From contig NZ_BMPF01000002.1 in assembly GCF_014647455.2 (NCBI RefSeq), positions 310,001-374,000 of the forward strand: a DNA stretch of 64,000 bases, written 5' to 3'. Position 1 is the first letter of the stretch. Each line of letters begins with the position of its first letter. The DNA is from Halarchaeum grantii. Its GTDB lineage: Archaea > Halobacteriota > Halobacteria > Halobacteriales > Halobacteriaceae. The position numbers were made by a program, and so were the translations under genes. The notes under the pieces are model-generated. The model was not told the DNA's origin, made no database searches, and saw only the letters and a list, made by a program, of their open reading frames with translations. Below are positions 43,062 through 50,946 of this stretch, piece after piece.

Positions 43062-43867
43062 TCGCCCGTCTCGTCCGACGCGACGCGGCCGACGACGACG
43101 TAGAAGGGGACGACAGCGCGGCGCTCGTACGTTCGCTCGCCCATCTGCCCGACGACGGTCCGGCCCATCGAGCGCCACTCGTTCTTCAGCTCGTCGACGG
43201 CCGTCGCGCTGAGGCCGCCCCGTCTGAGCGTGGGGGTCTGCTCGACGATCCGGGTGCCCGCCGCCTTCGCCTTCGCGGCGGCGAGCGCCGCCTCGTCGTA
43301 CGGCGGCGCGACGGTGCGCTCGTGTTCGTAGCGGCGGCTCTCGACGCCGGTGAGGTCGGCGTCCGCGAAGAGGTCGGCGGCGCCCGACCCGAGCGTCACG
43401 TCCGTCTCGACGCCCGCGATGTAGGTGTCGCGTGCACGCTTCGCGAGCGGGGCTTCCGCCGCCACGCTCGACTCGACGACGACCTCCGAGTTGTCGGGTT
43501 CGACGCACGCGACGAGGTCCGCGGAGACGCGCGCGAACTCCTCGACGGCCGCGAGCGGGTCCGGGAGGTTGATGAGGAGCGCCTGACAGACCACGAGGTC
43601 GAAGGCGTCGTCCGCGAAGGGGAGGCGCGTCGCGTCGCCGAGCGCGCGCGCGTCGGCCTCGGCTTCCGCGAGCAGGGCCCGATCGGCGTCCATCGCGACG
43701 ACCTCGGCGTCCGACTCCTCGCGGAGGACGCGCGTGAGTTCGCCGGTGCCACAGCCGACGTCGAGGATCCGGGAGCGCGAATCGAGGGCGAGGGGCGCGA
43801 GCGCCGAGCGGTCCTCCCACATCCCCCGGCGGGTGTCCCGCAGGTAGTCGGACGAGAAGCGTCTCAC
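43058..43867 (-). CDS. Class I SAM-dependent methyltransferase
   Basis: A 269-residue methyltransferase. Motif I is ILDVGCGTGEL near residue 34, the acidic residue after beta-2 is in VVAMDADRALLAEA, and motif IV is FDLVVCQALLINLPDP. Substrate cannot be assigned. It begins MRRFSSDYLRDTRRGMWEDR, a start common in haloarchaeal members. Convergent with DUF7095, overlapping by four bases at CTAG. Confidence 0.87.
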   Translation of the reverse strand: MRRFSSDYLRDTRRGMWEDRSALAPLALDSRSRILDVGCGTGELTRVLREESDAEVVAMDADRALLAEAEADARALGDATRLPFADDAFDLVVCQALLINLPDPLAAVEEFARVSADLVACVEPDNSEVVVESSVAAEAPLAKRARDTYIAGVETDVTLGSGAADLFADADLTGVESRRYEHERTVAPPYDEAALAAAKAKAAGTRIVEQTPTLRRGGLSATAVDELKNEWRSMGRTVVGQMGERTYERRAVVPFYVVVGRVASDETGD

Positions 43868-44097
43868 TACGCGGGCGTAGGAGCGGGAGGGAGGAAACGC
43901 TGACGACCGACGCGGCAGGGTTCGCGGCGCGCGTCGCGCTACTCGGCGTTCGTCGTTTCGCGGCCCCTCCCGCTGGTCGTCGCCACGCAGCTCGCGGGTC
44001 GTTCCTCCCCGCTCGCTGGAACGTCGGCCCGCGCGGTACTCGGCCCGACGGAGGCTCGCGGGTCGTTCCTCCCCGCTCGCGTCAACGTGACGGCTCC
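43868..44097. other. 230-base gap with 27-base perfect direct repeat
   Basis: Between the methyltransferase start and the endonuclease IV stop. Holds two identical 27-base copies beginning GCTCGCGGGTCGTTCCTCCC at 43990-44016 and 44054-44080, 64 bases apart, plus CGCTC/GCGCG-rich sequence. No frame in it looks coding and no clear TATA box was found. Confidence 0.6.
43990..44080. repeat. 27-base perfect direct repeat pair
   Basis: Copies at 43990-44016 and 44054-44080 are identical (start GCTCGCGGGT, end CCCCGCTCGC). The spacer is 37 bases. They lie downstream of endonuclease IV on the minus strand. Nothing resembling a transposase or att core accompanies them. Confidence 0.85.
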
Positions 44098-44940
44098 CTA
44101 CTGGTCGCCGTCACGGAGCTCCCGAACGTGCTCGATGTTCCACTCGTAGGAGCGCCCGTCCTCGGTCGGCGTCTCGAGCGCGAGCGGGACGTCCGCGAGG
44201 GCGTCGTGGTTCAGGAACGCCTCGAAGCCGCGGTCCCCGATGTGGCCGTCCCCGATGTGCGCGTGCTCGTCCTTGTTCGTGCCACATTCGTGCTTCGAGT
44301 CGTTCAGGTGGACGTACGCGAGGTGCTCGAGGCCGACGACGTCGTCGAGTTCGGCGAGCGTCTCCTCGACGCCCTCGGGAGTGGAGAGGTCGTAGCCGGC
44401 GGCGAACGCGTGCGCGGTGTCGAGGCAGACGTCGAGGTCGGTGTCGGCGAGTTCGAGGACGGTCGCGAGGTGCTCGAAGTCGCCGCCGAGTTTCGTGCCG
44501 CTCCCCGCATCGCTCTCGATGAGGACGGTGACGTCGTCGGGGACGTCGAGGCTGTCGATGACGGACGCCGCGTTCTCGAGGCCCTGCTCGACGCCCGCGC
44601 CGGTGTGAGCGCCGAGGTGGACGTTCACGTACGGAATCCCGAGTTTGTGCGCGGCGTCGACCTCCTCCTGCATCGCCGTGCGGGACTTCTCGCGCAGGTC
44701 CTCCTTGGGCGTGCAGAGGTTCACGAGGTAGGAGGTGTGGATGACCCACGGCCCGACGTCTTCCGACTCGCTCTCCGCGCGGAAGGCCTCGGCCTCCCCG
44801 TCGTCGACGTTCGGCGACTGCCAGACCTGTGGGGAGTGCGTGAAGATCTGCCCGCAGTTCCCGCCGACGTCGAGTTGGCGTTCGACGGCGTTGTCGATGC
44901 CGCCCGCGATGGAGACGTGCGCGCCCACGTTGAGAGTCAT
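44098..44940 (-). CDS. nfo: Deoxyribonuclease IV (endonuclease IV)
   Basis: A 280-residue AP endonuclease of the Nfo family, which cuts DNA 5-prime to abasic sites using three zinc ions. Family blocks: [14 protein letters not shown] at 6-19, [11 protein letters not shown] near 105, [29 protein letters not shown], and [25 protein letters not shown] (metal ligands). ATG 44940 is 28 bases from CCTTTTGCG, a leaderless arrangement; the longer frame upstream is a shadow of the peroxiredoxin gene. Confidence 0.93.
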   Translation of the reverse strand: MTLNVGAHVSIAGGIDNAVERQLDVGGNCGQIFTHSPQVWQSPNVDDGEAEAFRAESESEDVGPWVIHTSYLVNLCTPKEDLREKSRTAMQEEVDAAHKLGIPYVNVHLGAHTGAGVEQGLENAASVIDSLDVPDDVTVLIESDAGSGTKLGGDFEHLATVLELADTDLDVCLDTAHAFAAGYDLSTPEGVEETLAELDDVVGLEHLAYVHLNDSKHECGTNKDEHAHIGDGHIGDRGFEAFLNHDALADVPLALETPTEDGRSYEWNIEHVRELRDGDQ

Positions 44941-45030
44941 GGCCGTCGAGAGGGCGCGGGACGCAAAAGGGACTTCGGAGTTCCGCCGGGTGGGCAAGAG
45001 GCTTATCCGAGTGTCGCGTGAGCTACGTCT

Positions 45031-45564
45031 ATGGGTGACCCGCTCTCGGTCGGTGCGCGCGCGCCGGACGTGAGCGCCCCGCTCGTCTACCCGGACGGCC
45101 GCGTCGCGGACGTCGCGCTCTCGTCGCTCGTCGAGGAGCGACCCGTGTTGCTCGCGTTCTACACGAACGACTTCAGCCCGGACTGCATGGAGGAGTGGTG
45201 TTCGTTCCGGGACTACGGCTGGTTCGCGAACGACGAGCGCGTGCAGGTGATCGGCGTCTCGAAATCCCGCGCGGCGACTCACCGGCGCTTCATCGACTAC
45301 CTCGACCTCGACTTCCCGCTCTACTCGGACCGCGACTTCGCGCTCACGGAGGCGTTCGGCGTCGACTACCGCGTTCTCAGGCTCCTGCGGCGCCCGAAGC
45401 GCTCGGTGTTCCTGCTGGACTCGGAGCTGACGGTGCGCTATCGGTGGGTGGGCGAGCATCCGGTGGACGCGACGCGTGCACAGCCGCCGATAGCGGCGGT
45501 CCGCGACGCCATCGAGGACGCCTTCGGCCCCGCCGATTCGGAGTCGTTCGGCTTCGACGTCTGA
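45031..45564 (+). CDS. Peroxiredoxin / redoxin family protein
   Basis: A 177-residue AhpC/TSA-like redoxin. Cys52 and Cys57 are in the motif [15 protein letters not shown], the position of the peroxidatic cysteine, and the [20 protein letters not shown] and [17 protein letters not shown] blocks are typical of BCP-type peroxiredoxins. It reduces peroxides using thioredoxin-like donors. TATA-like GCTTATCCG (45001-45009) precedes the ATG by about 27 bases. Next to it lies an iron-box-like site. Confidence 0.87.
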   Translation: MGDPLSVGARAPDVSAPLVYPDGRVADVALSSLVEERPVLLAFYTNDFSPDCMEEWCSFRDYGWFANDERVQVIGVSKSRAATHRRFIDYLDLDFPLYSDRDFALTEAFGVDYRVLRLLRRPKRSVFLLDSELTVRYRWVGEHPVDATRAQPPIAAVRDAIEDAFGPADSESFGFDV

Positions 45565-45587
45565 GTCCGCCGAAAAGCTTTTTGCGT

Positions 45588-45603
45588 TTTAGGCACACCT
45601 AAA
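45588..45603. promoter_or_regulatory. Perfect iron-box-like dyad TTTAGG-CACA-CCTAAA
   Basis: Perfect 6-base arms with a four-base centre, of the TTAGGn-nCCTAA type bound by DtxR-family iron regulators (Idr/SirR) in haloarchaea. It lies 23 bases after the peroxiredoxin stop and just after a T/A-rich AAAAGCTTTTTG that could be a TATA region, so it would sit at the start site of a + strand transcript into the gap. Confidence 0.65.
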
Positions 45604-45604
45604 T

Positions 45605-45690
45605 CGTGTGTCGGGACCGGACGCACGTCGTCGTGCCCCCTGCACCAGCGGTCCCGGACACGGGCAGCACCGAGAGAGAATCGTCCCATA
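45605..45690 (+). ncRNA. Candidate small RNA downstream of the iron-box-like dyad
   Basis: The first bases after the dyad fold into a long hairpin: GTGTCGGGACCG (45608-45619) pairs with CGGTCCCGGACAC (45649-45661) over 12 bp with one bulged base, and GCACG-TCGT-CGTGC (45623-45636) forms an inner stem. The region lies between convergent genes, so the operator has no ordinary gene to control. A frame from GTG 45606 is open but runs antisense through the tRNA-binding protein gene and is not credible. The 3-prime end is a guess. Confidence 0.4.
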
Positions 45691-45758
45691 GCCACTATTC
45701 GACGGTTGTGTTCAGCGGGTCGGCGCTCGGGGGTGAGGGCCTCGACGCCGGTCTCGTC

Positions 45759-46079
45759 TCAGTAGAGTTCCCCGCCGAGCGGCACGTCCGCGTCGGGGCC
45801 GACGAGCATCGGGTTCCCGTCGGCGTCGGGCACGCCGAGCGTGAGCGCCTCCGACTCGAAGCCCGCGATGTTCACCGTGCCGAGGTCGACCGCACAGAGC
45901 ACCTGCCGGCCGACGACGTCCGCGGGGTCGTGGTTGTAGCCCAACTGGGCGGCCGACTGGCGCGTCTCGTCGCCGAAGTCGATTTCGAGCTTGAACAGCT
46001 CGGGCTTGCGCGCTTCCTCGAAGCGTTCGGCGCTCCGGATTTCGCCGACGCGAACCGTCGTCTCGAGCGGACCGGACAT
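45759..46079 (-). CDS. tRNA-binding (EMAP/CsaA-like) domain protein
   Basis: A 106-residue stand-alone OB-fold tRNA-binding domain like that at the C-terminus of methionyl-tRNA synthetase or in CsaA. Typical blocks: VRVGEIRSAERFEEARKPEL, KLEIDFGDETRQSAAQLGYN, GRQVLCAVDLGTVNIAGFES and the ending GVPDADGNPMLVGPD. Start ATG 46079 (MSGPLET). It is divergent from the next gene across a 103-base region with a strong dyad. Confidence 0.85.
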   Translation of the reverse strand: MSGPLETTVRVGEIRSAERFEEARKPELFKLEIDFGDETRQSAAQLGYNHDPADVVGRQVLCAVDLGTVNIAGFESEALTLGVPDADGNPMLVGPDADVPLGGELY

Positions 46080-46121
46080 ACCCGGACGTGGCTCGCGCGG
46101 AGCGCTTGAAGCTTCGCGTTT

Positions 46122-46138
46122 CGGACGGCGACCGTCCG
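46122..46138. promoter_or_regulatory. Dyad in a divergent promoter region
   Basis: CGGACGG-CGA-CCGTCCG, a perfect 7-base inverted repeat, with GTTTCG and CGAAAC flanking it and AGCGCTT on both sides (about 46101 and 46139). It lies midway between the divergent starts at 46079 and 46183. Confidence 0.45.
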
Positions 46139-46182
46139 AGCGCTTTCGAAACACGCGTAGGCGTCGAGGCCCACGCGAGCGT

Positions 46183-46596
46183 ATGGCGCTCGACTCGCTC
46201 CCGAACCGGCCGCTCGCACACGACGATGTCGCCGTCCTCGACGCCGCCGGCGCGTTCGCCGCCGTCCGCCCCGTCAACGCCTTCCACTTCCCGGAGCGCG
46301 ACACGCGACTCGTCACCGCGCTCATCCTCGTCACCGGGACGGGCCTGCGCGCCGTCGAGTACGACCCGACGACGCGCGAGTGGACCGTCGTCCGCACCGA
46401 GGCACTCGACGACCCCGACGGCCTCGAGGACGTCCCGGACGAGCTGCTCGCCACCGTGCAGGGCGAACTCGAGGACCGCGTCAGCGAACTCGAGGAGGCC
46501 GGCGTCGTCGGGCAGCCGGCCGCGCGCGACGGCGACGTCGAAGTCCGGGACGCGACCAGCCTCGGAACCGTCCTCTACGAGCAGTACACGGACTGA
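46183..46596 (+). CDS. Haloarchaeal hypothetical protein
   Basis: A 137-residue soluble protein starting MALDSLPNRPLAHDDVAVLD that I do not recognise. It has a beta-rich centre (TALILVTGTGLRAVEYDPTT), a C-terminal helix with ELLATVQGELEDRVSELEEAG and no cysteines or membrane segment. ATG 46183 is chosen; the frame stays open upstream through the divergent promoter. Codon use is normal for the window. Confidence 0.68.
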   Translation: MALDSLPNRPLAHDDVAVLDAAGAFAAVRPVNAFHFPERDTRLVTALILVTGTGLRAVEYDPTTREWTVVRTEALDDPDGLEDVPDELLATVQGELEDRVSELEEAGVVGQPAARDGDVEVRDATSLGTVLYEQYTD

Positions 46597-46602
46597 GGCG
46601 CC

Positions 46603-47751
46603 TCAGTAGAGGCGCTCGGTCGCGATTTCCGCGCCCTCGACGAGCGCTTCGAGCTTCGCCCACGCGAGCTCGGGGCTGACCATCCCGAGGCCGGCTTGCG
46701 TGCCGAAGCCGCAGTCCGGCGCGGCGACGATGTCGGTGTCGTCGGGGGCGGCGTTCGCGACGCGCTCGATGCGGTCGGCGATGGTCTCCGGGTGGTCGAT
46801 GATGTTCGTCTTCACGTCGACGACGCCGGGGATGAGCGTCCAGTCGTCGGGGAGGGGTTCCTCCGCGAACGCGCGGTATTCGTGCTGGTGGCGCGGGTTC
46901 GCCTGCTCGACGCTCAGTCCCGAGATGTCCGCCTCGTAGATGACGGGCAGCATCTCGACGAGGGCCGTGTCGAGGTGGCCCGGCCCCTCGTAGCTCCCCC
47001 AGCAGGTGTGGAGGCGAACCTGTTCTGCGGGGACGTTCTCGAGCGCCTGATTCAGCGCCTCGATGTGGAGGCGCGTCGCGTCCTTGATCTCCTCGAGGGA
47101 GCGGTCGGCGTACGCCGCCGTCTGGCCGACCGTGAGGAGTTCGGGCGCGTCGATCTGGAGCGTCATACCCGTCTCGGCGACGAGCTCGTACTCCTCCTGC
47201 ATCGCGTCGGCGGCCGCGAAGAGGTAGTCCTCGTAGTCCTCGTAGTACTCATCGACGTGCGTGGACGTGACGATGCTCGGCGACGCCGACGTCATGAAGG
47301 TGTCCTCGACGTCCCCATCGACGGCCTCGAGCGCGTCGAGGAACTCCTCGATCTCCGCTTCGGCCTCCGCGTGGCCGGTGTACTCGATGGGGCCGGTGAC
47401 GACGGGGTGCATCGAGAGGTCGATGACGTCCGTCTTGAACGTCTCGTCGGCGTACTCGGGGTACTCCTGAAGGTCCGCCCAGAGCTCGGTCTCCTGCGTG
47501 CCGTCGATGCCGCTGAGGCGGTTCGCGACGTACCAGTTGAAGGAGACGCGGGGCTGTTCGCCGTCGTTGATGGAGTCGAGTCCGACCTCGCGCTGGCGCT
47601 CGACGACGCGCTCGGTCGCCTCGCGGGTCGCTCGCTCCCACTCCTCGTCGTCGACGTCCTCGCCCTCCTGTTTCCGCTGGAGGAGGTCGAGGAGTTCGGG
47701 CGGGCGCGGGAGGCTGCCGATGTGCGTCGTGCGGATGCGGTCGTCCGTCAT
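46603..47751 (-). CDS. Cobalamin-independent methionine synthase family (MetE C-terminal type)
   Basis: A 382-residue protein like the catalytic C-terminal half of MetE. It begins with the THIGSLPRPPELLDLL block; candidate zinc ligands are the HTCWGSYEG cysteine, an ancillary acidic site and the AAPDCGFGTQAGL cysteine. Archaeal short MetE proteins methylate homocysteine from a corrinoid or folate donor still debated. ATG 47751 is 27 bases from TATA box TTATATCC (47775-47782); the longer frame would read through it. Confidence 0.85.
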   Translation of the reverse strand: MTDDRIRTTHIGSLPRPPELLDLLQRKQEGEDVDDEEWERATREATERVVERQREVGLDSINDGEQPRVSFNWYVANRLSGIDGTQETELWADLQEYPEYADETFKTDVIDLSMHPVVTGPIEYTGHAEAEAEIEEFLDALEAVDGDVEDTFMTSASPSIVTSTHVDEYYEDYEDYLFAAADAMQEEYELVAETGMTLQIDAPELLTVGQTAAYADRSLEEIKDATRLHIEALNQALENVPAEQVRLHTCWGSYEGPGHLDTALVEMLPVIYEADISGLSVEQANPRHQHEYRAFAEEPLPDDWTLIPGVVDVKTNIIDHPETIADRIERVANAAPDDTDIVAAPDCGFGTQAGLGMVSPELAWAKLEALVEGAEIATERLY

Positions 47752-47774
47752 ACACGTGTAATAATATGCGGCGA

Positions 47775-47782
47775 GGATATAA
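47775..47782 (-). promoter_or_regulatory. TATA box of MetE-like gene
   Basis: TTATATCC on the minus strand, 27 bases from ATG 47751. It decides the start 12 codons inside the open frame. Confidence 0.65.
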
Positions 47783-47970
47783 CTCACGGTATTCGGGCGA
47801 GCGGTACCGACGGGCGGCGGCGCGGGTCCGCACGCACGCCGAGGCGTCGCCGACGGTCCGACCGCGGCTCAGGCGCGGGAACCGCCGACGGCACCGATTC
47901 CGTATCGCGGTAGGTGGTGTATCGGTGCTGTCGCGGGGCTTTTATCGCGCGCCACCGACTCTAGGGGTAG

Positions 47971-48879
47971 ATGGTACGGAACGTCGCCGAGGACGTCGCG
48001 GCCCTCGAGCAGGAGGACTTCAACCTCCTCTCCGGAGTCGAGCACGGCATGCGCTTCTCGGAGTGGGTGAACCGGGAGAAGCTCCCGGAGTTTGCACGCC
48101 TCACCGAGGAGGAGGTGGATTATCGCCTCGACCGCGTCGAGGACCGGGGACTCGTCGAGCGCCAGACGATCCAGTACGAGGGGTTCCGGCTCACCTTCGA
48201 GGGCTACGACACGCTCGCGCTGAAGGCGTTCGCCGAGCGCGACACCCTCAGTGGGTTCGGCGCGCCGCTCGGCGTCGGCAAGGAGAGCGACGTCTTCGAG
48301 GTGCAGTCCTACAAGCCCCTCGCGCTGAAGTTCCACCGCGAGGGCTACACGAACTTCCGCGAGGTACAGAAGGAGCGCGACTACACGAGCGACAACGACC
48401 ACGTCTCGTGGTTCTACACGGCCAGAAAGGCCGCCGAGCGCGAGCACGAGGCGCTCCACTCGCTCTATCCGGACGTGAGCGTCCCGCAACCCGTCGACCA
48501 GAACCGCCACGCCATCGTGATGGAGAAGGTGGACGGCGTCGAGTTGAACCGCGCGAAACTCGAGGACGGACAGGTCGTCGGCGTCCTCGACCTCGTCCTC
48601 GACGAGATTGCGACGGCGTACGACGAGGGGTTCGTGCACGCGGACGTCAGCGAGTACAACGTCTTCGTCCGCGAGGACGGCGTCGTCCTCTTCGATTGGC
48701 CCCAGTCCGTCCCGACCGATCACGAGAACGCCCGCGAGTTCCTCGGCCGGGACGTCCGCAACATCGTCTCCTACTTCCAGCGCAAGTACCCGAACCCGAC
48801 GCCGGACATCGATACGGAGGCCGTCGCGGACGCGGTGGCGGCGAACGAGTTCGAGACCGTCAGGGCCCACGGCGAGTAG
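47971..48879 (+). CDS. rio2: RIO2-type serine/threonine protein kinase
   Basis: A 302-residue RIO2 kinase: N-terminal winged helix (residues 1-85), ATP loop GVGKESDVFE at 101-110, ATP lysine in ALKFHREG, catalytic loop HADVSEYNVFV near residue 222 and metal-binding LFDWPQSV. RIO2 acts in maturation of the small ribosomal subunit in eukaryotes and probably archaea. CTTTTATCG lies 29 bases upstream, giving a nearly leaderless message. Confidence 0.93.
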   Translation: MVRNVAEDVAALEQEDFNLLSGVEHGMRFSEWVNREKLPEFARLTEEEVDYRLDRVEDRGLVERQTIQYEGFRLTFEGYDTLALKAFAERDTLSGFGAPLGVGKESDVFEVQSYKPLALKFHREGYTNFREVQKERDYTSDNDHVSWFYTARKAAEREHEALHSLYPDVSVPQPVDQNRHAIVMEKVDGVELNRAKLEDGQVVGVLDLVLDEIATAYDEGFVHADVSEYNVFVREDGVVLFDWPQSVPTDHENAREFLGRDVRNIVSYFQRKYPNPTPDIDTEAVADAVAANEFETVRAHGE

Positions 48880-48958
48880 TCGGTAGGCGTTTCGCGACGC
48901 CGCGGAGAGCGCGGCGCGACGGCGCGGCCGGCGACCCGAGTGTTCCGTTTGGTCCGAG

Positions 48959-49849
48959 TCAGCGCGCGTCGGCGCTCGTCGCGCGCGCCATGAAGTAGAC
49001 GGCGACGACGCCGAGCGCGAGGTCGAGCGCGCCGAGGACGACGACGGCGGGGGCGAGCGTGTTCCAGATGCCGCCGAACGCCGACACCTCGATGGCGGTC
49101 ATGACGTCGCGGCCGAACATGAGGGCGCGCGCGGCGTCGATGCCGTACGTGAGGGGGTTGAGCGAGGCGACGACCTGCACCCACCCGGGGAGCGCGTCGA
49201 GCGGGAGGAAGGCGCTCGAGAGGAAGAGCAGGGGGAACTGGAGGACGTTCACGGAGATCATCGTGGACTCCTGGTCGCGCGTGACGAGCGCCATGACGTT
49301 CGAGAACGCCGTGAACCAGACGGAGAAGAGGACGCCGACGAGGACGATGCCGACGGCGCCCGCGAGGCCGGTGGCGACGTACGTGCCGGGGTCGCCGCCG
49401 GTGTCGATCCAGAGGAGGACGTAGCCGAAGACGAGGATGATACAGACCTGCACGACGATGCGCAGCACCTCCGAGAGGGACTTCCCGAGGAAGACCGCGC
49501 CCCGGTGCATCGGGGAGACGAGCGCCTTCTCGAACATCCCGGACTCGATGTCCTCGACGAGGCCGATGCCGGAGGTGGTGGCGGCGATGAGCGACACCTG
49601 AATCGCGATGGCGGGCACGAGGAAGGTGATGTAGCTCGTGTCGCCGCCGACCGCGCTCCCGATGGCGCCGCCCGTGATGCCGCCGAACACCTCGGTGAAG
49701 AGCACGAGGAACATGATGGGGTTGAGGAGGGAGAAGACGAGCACGAACGGGTTGCGCGTCGTCTTGATCAGCCACCGCTTGAGGTTCACCCACGTGTCGA
49801 CGACGAAGCCGTTCCCCGCCGCTTTCTCGCCCGGCGCGGACGCGCTCAT
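48959..49849 (-). CDS. ABC-2 type transporter permease
   Basis: A 296-residue permease of the daunorubicin-resistance DrrB type with six helices. The family segment GLVEDIESGMFEKALVSPMHRGAVFLGK, seen near residues 75-102, is clear. It overlaps the ATPase gene by four bases (ATGA), forming a two-gene exporter operon. Substrate unknown. The C-terminus ends MARATSADAR. Confidence 0.9.
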   Translation of the reverse strand: MSASAPGEKAAGNGFVVDTWVNLKRWLIKTTRNPFVLVFSLLNPIMFLVLFTEVFGGITGGAIGSAVGGDTSYITFLVPAIAIQVSLIAATTSGIGLVEDIESGMFEKALVSPMHRGAVFLGKSLSEVLRIVVQVCIILVFGYVLLWIDTGGDPGTYVATGLAGAVGIVLVGVLFSVWFTAFSNVMALVTRDQESTMISVNVLQFPLLFLSSAFLPLDALPGWVQVVASLNPLTYGIDAARALMFGRDVMTAIEVSAFGGIWNTLAPAVVVLGALDLALGVVAVYFMARATSADAR

Positions 49850-50847
49850 CGCGTCACCCCCGTCGGCTCGGCGCCGTCGGCCTCCTCGCTCTCGGGGTCG
49901 TACGCTTCGCCGGTGACGGAGAGGAAGACGTCGTCGAGCGTCGGACTGCGGACGTTGAAGCCGGTGATGGTGAGGCCGGCGTCGCGGAGCGCGACGAGGA
50001 GGTCGGTGCCGTGGCGGCGCGCCACGCTCGACGTGACGCGCACCCCCTCGTCGGTCGCTTCGACGGCGTCGGCGTCCGCCGCGAGGCGGGAGTCGACGGC
50101 GACCTCGCGGGCGCGCTCGACCTCCGCGTCGCTCGGGTCGTCGAGGTCGACTTCGAGGACGTCGCCGCCGACTTCGGCCTTCAGTTCGGCGGGCGAGCCG
50201 GTGACGGCGATCTCGCCGTCGACGATGACGCCGATGCGCTCGCAGAGGTGGTCGGCCTCCTCGAGGTACTGGGTGGTGAGGAAGACGGTGGTTCCCCGGT
50301 CGTTGATGCGCTCGAAGTAGTCCCAGAGGCGGTTGCGGGCCTTGGGGTCGAGGCCGGTCGTGGGTTCGTCGAGGAAGACGACCGGCGGCTCGTGGACGAG
50401 GGCGGTGGCGACGTCGAGCCGTTTCTGCATCCCGCCGGAGAAGCCCTTCGCGGGCTTGTCGGCGACGTCGGCGAGGTCCACGAGGTCGAGGAGGTCGTCG
50501 ATGCGCGCCTCGCGCTCCTCGCGCGGGACACCGTAGGCCTCACACGCGTAGCGGACGTTCTCGCGCGCGGTGAGTTCGCGGTCGATGCTCGTCTCTTGGG
50601 CCATGTAGCCGATGGATTCGCGGACCTCGCGGGGGGAGTCCGCGACGTCGTAGTCGTTGACGGCGACGCGCCCCTCTGTCGGGTTGAGGAGGGTGACGAG
50701 GGTCTTGATGGTCGTCGTCTTCCCCGCGCCGTTCGCGCCGAGGAAGCCGAAGAACTCGCCGTCGGGGACGTCGAGCGTGACGTCGGTGACGGCCTCCGTT
50801 CCGTCCGCGTACGTCACCGCGAGGTGCTCGGCGTGGATCGCGCTCAT
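49846..50847 (-). CDS. ABC-2 exporter ATP-binding protein (DrrA-like)
   Basis: A 333-residue ABC ATPase. Walker A GANGAGKT at 37-44, signature GFSGGMQKRLDVA, Walker B VVFLDEPTTGLD, and the DrrA-type C-terminal extension (VRVTSSVARRHGTDLLVALR) in place. Start ATG 50847 is used; a nine-codon longer frame would place the start in the leader. TATA-like AAGCTTATG (about 50874-50882) lies 28 bases upstream, next to a TetR-type dyad at 50883-50901. Confidence 0.92.
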   Translation of the reverse strand: MSAIHAEHLAVTYADGTEAVTDVTLDVPDGEFFGFLGANGAGKTTTIKTLVTLLNPTEGRVAVNDYDVADSPREVRESIGYMAQETSIDRELTARENVRYACEAYGVPREEREARIDDLLDLVDLADVADKPAKGFSGGMQKRLDVATALVHEPPVVFLDEPTTGLDPKARNRLWDYFERINDRGTTVFLTTQYLEEADHLCERIGVIVDGEIAVTGSPAELKAEVGGDVLEVDLDDPSDAEVERAREVAVDSRLAADADAVEATDEGVRVTSSVARRHGTDLLVALRDAGLTITGFNVRSPTLDDVFLSVTGEAYDPESEEADGAEPTGVTR

Positions 50848-50882
50848 ACGTGACGGGAGAGCGCGCGCTGACACATAAGCTT

Positions 50883-50901
50883 TGACTGACCGTTCATTCA
50901 G
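50883..50901. promoter_or_regulatory. TetR-type dyad at the ABC exporter promoter
   Basis: TGACTGACCGTTCATTCAG matches the tetR operator TGACTAACCAATTAGTCAG at 14 of 19 positions. Arms TGACTGA/TCATTCA pair at six of seven positions. It abuts the exporter TATA box and is 46 bases before the ATG of the divergent sensor kinase gene. Confidence 0.65.
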
Positions 50902-50946
50902 ACCGGTGGCCCCGTGTCTTATGGAGCGGTGTCACCGAGAAAGCGT

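Noticed and set aside
43990-44080. Attachment site or insertion-sequence ends
   Set aside because: The repeats are direct, not inverted, and no integrase, transposase or tRNA lies next to them.
45606-46109. A 167-codon frame starting after the iron-box-like dyad
   Set aside because: Most of it is antisense to the tRNA-binding protein gene and no family is recognised; the beginning folds as a hairpin, so an RNA is preferred.
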